A stretch of 64,000 nucleotides of DNA from Nymphaea colorata (lineage: Eukaryota > Streptophyta > Magnoliopsida > Nymphaeales > Nymphaeaceae): contig NC_045146.1 in the NCBI RefSeq assembly GCF_008831285.2, positions 8,566,972 through 8,630,971 of the forward strand, read 5' to 3'. Position 1 is the stretch's first letter. Every line of letters starts with the position of its first letter. Made by a program: the position numbers and the translations under genes. Under the pieces are notes generated by a model, which had not been told where the DNA came from, searched no databases, and worked only from the letters and a program-made list of their open reading frames with translations. Shown piece by piece: positions 56,953 through 64,000 of this stretch.

Positions 56953-58130
56953 ATGGCTGCAGATGAATAGAATTCTGTAGCGGAGGGAGCACAAACTCAT
57001 CAGCAGAATAAGGCGAGTGGGACCAATGGAGGAATGGAAGCTCGGCTGGTTGCGATCAAGGCAACCATTGCCTCCTTGAGTCATTCCATGACTGAAGTTG
57101 CATGGAGCTTCGAAGAGTACAATGTTGGGACAACTCAGAACCTAGACCACTGAAGCTGCATGGAGCTTCGAAGAGTACAATGTTGGGACAACTCAGAACC
57201 TGGACCAGGTGAACTCTCAGTTGGGAGAAGTTCTAACCCGTTTAGCTGCGATGGAGGATGAGATGGACTCAGAACGCGAAACACGACCCTAGAGAATCGG
57301 CTTGCCAAAGGGGGCGAAGCCGAGGCATAGTTGCAATGCCTCAAAAAGTCCCATAACCAAAGAGGTACAATGGTGTCCAAAATGCTAAGGAATTCGACAA
57401 CTTCCTTTATCATCTCGAAAAGTACCTAAAGGTGAACGAGATCCATGATGACGAAATGAAGATCCGACCACCTCAATGTTTCTGGCGGATGATGCCATGC
57501 TGTGGTGGTGGAGGCGGGAGAGTAACGTCGAAAGTGGCATTTGCACTATCGACATTTGGGAGGAATTCAAGCTTCAGATGTGCGAGTATTTCCTGCCCAA
57601 AGACACAGAATATATTGCAAGACGACGACTGATGAAACTCAAGCAGACTGGATCAATCCATGACTATGTTAAAGCATTCACAATGAAGATGCTTGAAATT
57701 TCAAGAATGTCTAACGAGGATCGACTATTCCGTTTCATGAATAGATTACAGTCGTGGGCGGAGCAAGAACTCCGGCGACAAGATCCTAAAGACTTGAGCA
57801 GCACTCCCTTGCAGCGGCCGAATGCTTGGTAGATACCTCAAGGTGGTCGAAGTTCAAGTACAAGCCCTACAACTCCAAGAAGGGTGGAAACTGCAACCAC
57901 AACAATGGTGGGAATAACCTGAGAACTGGACAAATAGAAAGAGGGAACACTAATGCAACTGTCCAGAAGAACAATGGTGGAAGTGCACGAGATGGCAACA
58001 CTTATCAGCCTTTACGGCCACCACAAGGATTGAAGTGTTGACACTGCAGTGGGAATCACTTTGCTTCAAAATGCCCAAATGTTGGAAGCAATCAGGCCAG
58101 TTCTTCCAAACAATCTGCTAATGTTCTGCA
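56953..58130 (+). pseudogene. Ty3/gypsy gag with CCHC zinc knuckle, decayed
   Basis: It starts MAADE then TAG, continuing NSVAEGAQTHQQNKAS, MEARLVAIKATIASLSHSMT and EVAWSFEEYNVGTTQNLD. A 58-bp tandem duplication (57091-57148, 57149-57206) then shifts the frame. Later come EFDNFLYHLEKYLKVNEIHD, and after a shift ADDAMLWWWRRESNVESG and YFLPKDTEYIARRRLMKL with LKQTGSIHDYVKAFTMKM, the retrotransposon gag core. The zinc knuckle is C, stop, HCSGNHFASKCPN, with TGA at 58039-58041 probably from CGA. The gene would encode the particle protein that binds element RNA. It is not functional. Confidence 0.85.
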
Positions 58131-60484
58131 AGGTCAAGGAAGGGAAGCTCCACGTATAGGAGCCCTCCAAATCCTCAGTGCTTTGAAGGAGACTTTGAAT
58201 GTGATAACATCGATGACTACAGGACTCATGTACTTGGACATCTTGGTGAACGAAAAGTCAACAACAGCGATGGTGGACACTGGTGCAACACACAACTTTG
58301 TTTTGAAAGAGGAGGCAAAGAGATTGGGCCTCACCCTAGAAAGGGGCGAGTTACGCATGAAGGCGGTGAACTTGAAGGTGAAGCCCTTCCGCGGAGTGGT
58401 CCAGGAAGTGGCAGTGAAAATTGAGGGTTGGTTGGGAAAAGCCAACTTCTCGGCGGCACTGATGGATGATTTCAAGATGATCCTAGGCATGGAGCTCCTC
58501 AGTTTGGTGAAGGTGGTCTGATGGCGCATCTACGTGCCATTGGTATTCTTGACGAGAAGCTTACTTGTATGGTTTCGTCACTGATAGCAAGAAAGAATAA
58601 GGGCCAATCTCCGATGTTGTCCGTTATCCAGTTGAAGAAGGGATTGAAGCACGACGATGAGATGCATTTGGTGGTGATCAGAGAAGTAGCTGAAGACTTC
58701 TGATTTGGTCCTAGAGGTGCTTATGCCTGTCATGGAGGAGTTCGCAGAAATGATGCCTGTGGAACTCTCTAGACGACTGCCACCGCAATGTGAAGTGAAC
58801 CACGCTATCGAATTGGTCCCAGACACAAAACCACCTGCAATGGCACCTTATCGGATGGGTCCCGTAGAGTTGAAGGAATTGCGACGTCAACTAAATAAAA
58901 TGTTGGCATGAGGAATCATCAGGTCCTCCAAGGCTCCTTATGGAGCACTTGTGCTGTTTCAACTGAAACACAACGACTCAAAGCGACTATGTGTCGAAAA
59001 TCGTGCATTGAATAAGGTAATGACCAAGAACAAGCATTTGTTACCGCTTATCACTAACTTATTCGATCAGTTGGGAATGCACAAATCTTTTCAAAGTTGG
59101 ATCTTCAATCGGACTACTGGCAAGTCAGAATAGTGGAAGGGGATGAACTGAAGACCGCTTGTCTCACTTGCTATGGAGCTTATGAGTTCTTGGTTATGTC
59201 ATTCGGGTTGACCAATGCTCCAGCCACCTTCTCAACGCTAATGAACAAGATCTTCTACTCGTACCTTGACAAGTTCATGGTAGTCTATCTTGATAATATC
59301 ATGGTCTTTAGCAGCAAGATAGAGGAATATGTCATTTATCTGCAAATGGTGTTCTGAATATTAAAGGAGAATGATTTTTATGTGAAAAAAGAGAAGTGTC
59401 TCTTTGGCCAACAGGAAATCAGTTTTCTCGGCCACATTGTTGGTCAAGACTAGCTACGAATGGATCCAAGGAAGGTGAGAGCCATCCAGGAATGGAAGCC
59501 GCCAACCACAGTACCTGAGTTGCGGTCCTTCCTCGAATTGACCAACTATTATAGACGGTTCATCGAGGGGTATCCTCTGATTGCTGCACCTCTCACTGAC
59601 TTGCTCAAGAAAAACATGGCTTGGGCTTGGACGTAGTCTTCCTAAGATGCCTTTGGAAAATTGAAGAGAGCTCCTGTGAGAGAGCTTGTGCTTAAGCTGC
59701 CCGACCACTTGAAGCATTTTGAAGTACATACCGATGCTTTTGATTTTGCCATTGTCGGCGTATTGATGCACGAGGGGCATCCAATTGCCTATGAAAGCCT
59801 AAAGTTGAAGGAAGTTGAGAAGCGCTATACTATGCACAAACGTGAAATGACTGTAATCATGCATTGCCTTCGTATATGGAGACACTATCTGCTGGGAGCA
59901 CAGTTCACCGTGAAGACTGATAATGTAGCTACAAGCTACTTCCAAATGCAGAAGAAGTTATCTCCCAAGTAGGCTCGTTGGCAAGAATTCATGGCCGAGT
60001 TTGACTTCATGTTGAAGCACAAGGCAAGAAAAACCAACATCGTGGTAGACGCGTTGAGTCGCAAGGCGGAGCTTGCAGCCATGCGAGCAGGGACTTTTGA
60101 AGTGCAACTAGAGGGAGACCTTCTAGAACGTATTCGAGAAGGCATGCAGCAAGACTCTACGGCAAAGCATCTAGTAACTCTGGCTAAGAGAGGCAAGACA
60201 AGAATATTTTGGCTGCGAGATGGACTCCTTCTCACTCGAGGTGGACGTGTATTTGTGCCGAGATGGGGAAATCTTCGGCAAGAACTATTAGAGGAGTGCC
60301 ACGATACTTTGTGGGCAGGCCATCCTGGCTAGGAGCGAACCTTGGTCTTACTTGAATGCGGCTACTATTGGCCACAAATGCGAGATGATGTGGGAACTTA
60401 TGTGAAAACATGCATCGTCTGTCAACAGGACAAAGAAGTCAATCAGAAGACTGCCAGCCTATTGGAACCTCTTCCTATTCCGGA
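58131..60484 (+). pseudogene. Ty3/gypsy pol: protease, RT, RNase H and start of integrase, decayed
   Basis: Domains in order: retropepsin TTAMVDTGATHNFVLKEEA (58261-58317); RT with MAPYRMGPVELKELRRQL, LDLQSDYWQVRIVEGDELKT, LVMSFGLTNAPATFSTLMN and the catalytic VVYLDNIMVF, whose second Asp is Asn (59284-59307); [16 protein letters not shown]; RNase H with HFEVHTDAFDFAIVGVL and EKRYTMHKREMTVIMHCLR; the FDFMLKHKARKTNIVVDALS connection; then the integrase H2C2 zinc-binding part (ECHDTLWAGHPG, stop, ERTL, then TYVKTCIVCQQDK). The element breaks off at about 60484 before the integrase catalytic core, and no 3' LTR follows. Stops at 58909, 59355, 59451, 59634, 59643, 59970 and 60330 break the frame. 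A chromovirus-like clade is likely from the RT motifs but not resolved. Confidence 0.93.
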
Positions 60485-60957
60485 GTGTCGCTTACCTGTT
60501 TTTCCTGTAGGAGTACAAACTTCTGCTTTCTTGCATCCTTTGATACGTTTCCAAGAATTGGAGCGAATTGATTGTATGTTTCTCATGATATATCATGTTT
60601 GCAATGTTAAAAGCTATGATCTTGTGACATGTTGTTTGACTGTGATGTATGTTTGTTCATTTTTTGTTTAAAGAAGTCTTTGTCTAACTTGTATCTTCCG
60701 TTCGTGGTCGCCAAGTCATGAAATAGTATTTCAATTTCAGTGCCAATGACGATCCATCCACCTCTTGAGCTTACGGTGGTTCCAAGACCTTCATCTCAAG
60801 GAGAATCTACTTGGAGTTGCCATTGCATTCCAATGATAAAATTGGACTCTCAGACTTGCTTTCTCTTTTTATATTGTTATTTTTTTGTCATCGAATGGGC
60901 AGTAGAAGAAAAGTCATGTATACTCGTGTCACTTTCACCGGTATAGACCTTGGTGGA
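60485..60957. other. No recognised gene
   Basis: Sequence after the truncated integrase is AT-rich and non-coding. An inverted repeat, GGTATAGACCTTGG with GAGGTCTACACC, lies at about 60940-60967 beside the duplication that follows. Confidence 0.4.
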
Positions 60958-61115
60958 GGTCTACACCGACTATTTTTGTTCCACTACCATCGATGTTGTA
61001 GACGCCACTAAAAAGGGTTATACCTGTGATTTTGAAGGTCTACACCGACTATTTTTGTTCCACTACCATCGATGTTGTAGACGCCACTAAAAAGGGTTAT
61101 ACCTGTGATTTTGGC
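60958..61115. repeat. Exact tandem duplication, period 79 bp
   Basis: Copies begin at 60958 and 61037 with GGTCTACACCGACTATTTTT and end GTTATACCTGTGATTTTG. I see no difference between them. Neighbouring GTGATG/ATCACC words (61090-61220) make short inverted repeats, reminiscent of subterminal repeats of CACTA elements, but no CACTA terminus was found. Confidence 0.92.
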
Positions 61116-62077
61116 ATCACCCATAAAAATCCATGGTGATGAAGTTAATCACCCGTTAGTAAAATTTTTAACCAATATTATGCTATAGCGGTGATTTTAT
61201 CACCGGTTGCAATAGGCATATAGAAAAAATGTTAACAATGATAGTAATACCTGCATCTTCAAGAATGCAACAACTTGCCCGGCAAAAGCGGACAAACAAA
61301 TGCAAATAAATCTATAGTCGAAGAGAAACCATCAAAAGAACATTAGAAACACAAAATTCAAAAAGTAAAAATGAAAATTAGTTAATTTACCATTCAGGTT
61401 AGAACAAAAACTGGAAGTAATAGTTAGATGACGTCTACCAATCATATTAGTGTCTGCTTCTTGGCATTGTATGATAAATAGTTTGAATTGCAGATCACTA
61501 AGCCCTCGGATGGCTGTGCACCAAGAAATATATATAGTTTATGCACACACATAGTATCTCCATAATAATAACAGAAGGATTGATAAATCTGCATTCCACA
61601 TTCACATTATATGCAACTGAACCAAGTGGTTTTAATGGCACTAACTTGGAGCAGGTCATAAACAACTTAAACAAATGCATTATTATTAGTACTACAAGCA
61701 CTGTTTTGATACTACAACAACTATTTGGAAATCACCACCATCCACCAACAAAACTATACAAAACCATGAGCATGCTTTAGAACCATCAGATTGGAAGACA
61801 TAACAACCTTCACCTCACTTGGACGTATAAACTTTTTCTTTTGTATAGTGGAGTTATGTGGTGTTTGATTATCCACCTAGCATGCATGCCCATGGATTAC
61901 TCAAACAATGCTATCATGGAGATTGATATATCATGTGATTCATGATCATCAAATATCAACCTTAGTTATTCCATAGAATGGATTCCTCTATAAGGATTTC
62001 AAAAGAAGTGGTTAGACAAAAACAGTGCCTTTGTGTAAACCAAGAAAAATGTAAAATAGAAGGCAAGGATGATAAAA
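61116..62077. other. No recognised gene
   Basis: AT-rich without a coding signal. GCGGTGATTTTATCACCGGT at 61191-61210 is a short palindrome. Confidence 0.45.
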
Positions 62078-62348
62078 TGTAACAAGAGGAACAGGGACAA
62101 TGAGAGGAATGGGAAAGGAAATAGTATCATATCGTATTTACTGTGAATGATTTACAAAGTAATATATAGAGTTGATGGATAAGAACCAGCAATGTTCATG
62201 TCCCTGATTTTTTGCTAGTACAACATCATACTAGAAATAAACTCATTGTTCCTAATTTTGTGCGATCTCCTAATCTGTAACGTCCAACACTTCATCGTTC
62301 CTAATTTGGTGCAATCTCCTAATCTGTTACAGATTGTAATGTCCAACA
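62078..62348 (-). repeat. copia 3' LTR
   Basis: On the minus strand it starts TGTTGGACATTAC at 62348, right after a purine tract (CTTGAGAGGGAT) and the end of pol. It includes a TATA-like CTCTATATATTAC at 62174-62162. A tentative end is CTTGTTACA at 62078. A 56-bp internal repeat carries TTCCTAATTT-GTGC-ATCTCC twice (from about 62248 and 62304). Confidence 0.65.
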
Positions 62349-62355
62349 ATCCCTC

Positions 62356-64000
62356 TCAAGTAGGTGCTCCAGGATCGATGAGACCCAACTTGCATTTGAA
62401 TTTGACGAACGAGTCCTTTCCCAACGCCTTAGTAAATATGTTTGCAATTTGATTTTCAATGTCTATTTGCTTAGTACAAATCTCCTTTCTTTGGATTTTC
62501 TCTCGAACAACATGGCAGTCAATTTCAATATGTTTCATTCTTTTGTGAAACACCAGATTTGTAGAAATGTGGATTGCTGCTTTATTGTCACAATGCAATT
62601 CCATTGGTTGATGATGAGTAATTCCAATATCATTAAGAATGTACCTTATCCAAGTCATCTCGCAAGAGGTCAATGCCATTGCTCTATATTCGGCTTCCAA
62701 TGAAGTCCTTGAAACAGTTGCTTGTTTCTTAACTTTTCAAGATATTGGACTTTCTCAAATGAAAATGCAAAAACCTGAAGTGGATCTTCTTGTCATTGGG
62801 CAAGATGCCCAATCTAAATCGCAAAAGGCTTTGATTATCATGTCACTATGGGATGACAACTGAACCCATAACTTGTTCTAGACTTGATGTATCGAAGGAT
62901 CCTGAAGGCTGCCTCTAAGTGTGTTGTTCTTGGCTGTGACATGGACTAACTCAACATGTGAACACTGTGCAAAATATTGGGTCGTGTAATGGTTAGACAG
63001 ACCAAACGACCAATTATTTTCCTGAAGAAAGTGAGATCTTCGAATAGTTTGTCATCATCCAATTTTAAATATTGCTCAGTGGGTGTTTCACTAGATTTGG
63101 CACCACTATATCCGGCTTCATGTAAGACATCCAGCATGGACTTCTTTTGGGATAAAAATATCCCTTTCTTGGATTGAGCTACTTCAATGCCCAAAATATT
63201 TTAATTCTCCCAAATCTTTCAACTAAAATTTACTATTGAGGATGACTTTTAGTTTCTCGATAGCATCACGATTGTCTCCTGTGATGATTATGTCATCATG
63301 ATGAAAACACTACCTAGTTTATTGATATTGGAAAACAAGGAATAATCTGCCTTAGATTGAGAGAAGCAAAGTTGTTTGAGGGTCTTTGTTAATTTAAAAA
63401 ACCAATTGTGAGATGACTGTTTGAGACCATATAAGGATTTATTTAGCCAACAGACCTTATTCTCCCCCTGTCGGGTAAAGCTAAGAGGAAGCGTAATGTA
63501 GACTTCTTCATGTAAATCACTATGGAGGAAGACATTGTTGACATCATTTTGAAAAAGACTCCAACTTTTGACGACTATAATAGATAAAAGACATCGAATG
63601 GTGGTAATTTTAGCGACCGAGAGAAGGTCTTTGTGTAATCAAGGCCTTCTGTTTGAGTATACCCTTAGCAATGAGGCGAGCCTTATAACACTCGATGGTA
63701 CCATCTGCATGGTATTTAATTTTATATACCAATCGACATCCAATAGGGTGTTTTCCTGGTGGGAGAGAAACCACATCCCAAGTTGAGTTTGCTTCTAATG
63801 CCCGAAGTTCAGTAGCCATAGCATCTCTCCATTCTTGATGTTGCATTGCTTCTTGGAAAGTTGATGGCTGGTGGTGATTGAGAATAGATGTAAGAAAAAC
63901 TTGATATTTAGGGGAAAACTTGGGTAAATGGAGGTAATGACTCATATGGTACCTTGTTCCTTTAGGTCGCATAGGTGTCGATGTCGATTCAGATGATGTA
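62356..64000 (-). pseudogene. Ty1/copia pol: RT and RNase H, broken, continues beyond right edge
   Basis: On the minus strand from the right edge: ESTSTPMRPKGTRYHMSHYL, MQHQEWRDAMATELRALEAN and STWDVVSLPPGKHPIGCRLV with YKIKYHADGTIECYKARLIA (RT N-terminus). A gap with shifts follows, with the catalytic region as HHDDIIITGDN in place of YVDDIIITG, then GIEVAQSKKGIFLSQKKSM and RLVCLTITRPNILHSVHML. The RNase H part is MEAEYRAMALTSCEMTWIRY, LHCDNKAAIHISTNLVFHKR, MKHIEIDCHVVREKI and QIANIFTKALGKDSF, ending LGLIDPGAPT and a stop just before the polypurine tract and LTR. It has several frameshifts and stops. It is a different copy and family from the one in LSM4 intron 4. Confidence 0.92.

Noticed and set aside
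1-64000. tRNA genes
   Set aside because: I looked for GGTTCGAATCC-type B boxes with a nearby A box and found no convincing candidate by eye. A covariance search would be decisive.

Overview
This window is nuclear DNA of a flowering plant. Three things show it: intron-rich protein genes with GT/AG splice sites, a plant mitochondrial LIP2 gene, and many plant transposon families (Ty1/copia, Ty3/gypsy, L1-type LINEs, TRIM, hAT-like and Tourist-like DNA elements) in AT-rich sequence with CT, GA and TA microsatellites. I cannot name the species. No operons, CRISPR arrays or other prokaryotic features are present.

Two protein genes are secure. LSM4 lies on the + strand with coding exons between 8386 and 20192. 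It is the Lsm4 subunit of the LSM1-7 and LSM2-8 rings, here 150 aa with an RG-rich tail. Its probable promoter and 5' UTR start near 5.8 kb. Its introns hold nested transposons: a TRIM inside a TIR element at 9.26-10.37 kb, another TIR element at 10.73-11.16 kb, and a mosaic of antisense copia pieces at 12.7-17.1 kb inside a 7.1-kb intron. LIP2 (octanoyltransferase of lipoate synthesis, 235 aa) lies on the minus strand at 45420-46127 as one uninterrupted coding exon.

One RNA gene is well supported. A C/D-box snoRNA at about 53328-53423 has a 10-bp terminal stem and a 12-nt guide complementary to 18S rRNA. About 0.6 kb upstream is a promoter-like block with two telo-boxes, a perfect 11-bp inverted repeat and a TATA-like site.

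Layout: 0-2.4 kb, nested retrotransposon and hAT-like relics; 3.3-4.6 kb, Tourist-like MITE with a partial tandem duplication; 5.8-20.5 kb, LSM4; 21.4-23.3 kb, minus-strand LINE; 23.5-27.7 kb, no recognised gene; 28-36.8 kb, decayed Ty3/gypsy material with repeat-rich non-coding parts; 39.2-40.3 kb, truncated copia; 45.4-46.1 kb, LIP2; 48.4-49.5 kb, LINE 3' part; 52.5-53.5 kb, snoRNA unit; 55.2-56.0 kb, TIR element with tandem duplication; 56.5-60.5 kb, one decayed gypsy element running LTR-PBS-gag-PR-RT-RH-IN; 62.1-64 kb, copia pol running off the right edge. I found no convincing new system. The most useful observations are the snoRNA unit, the nested insertions in LSM4 introns, and several internally iterated repeat families.
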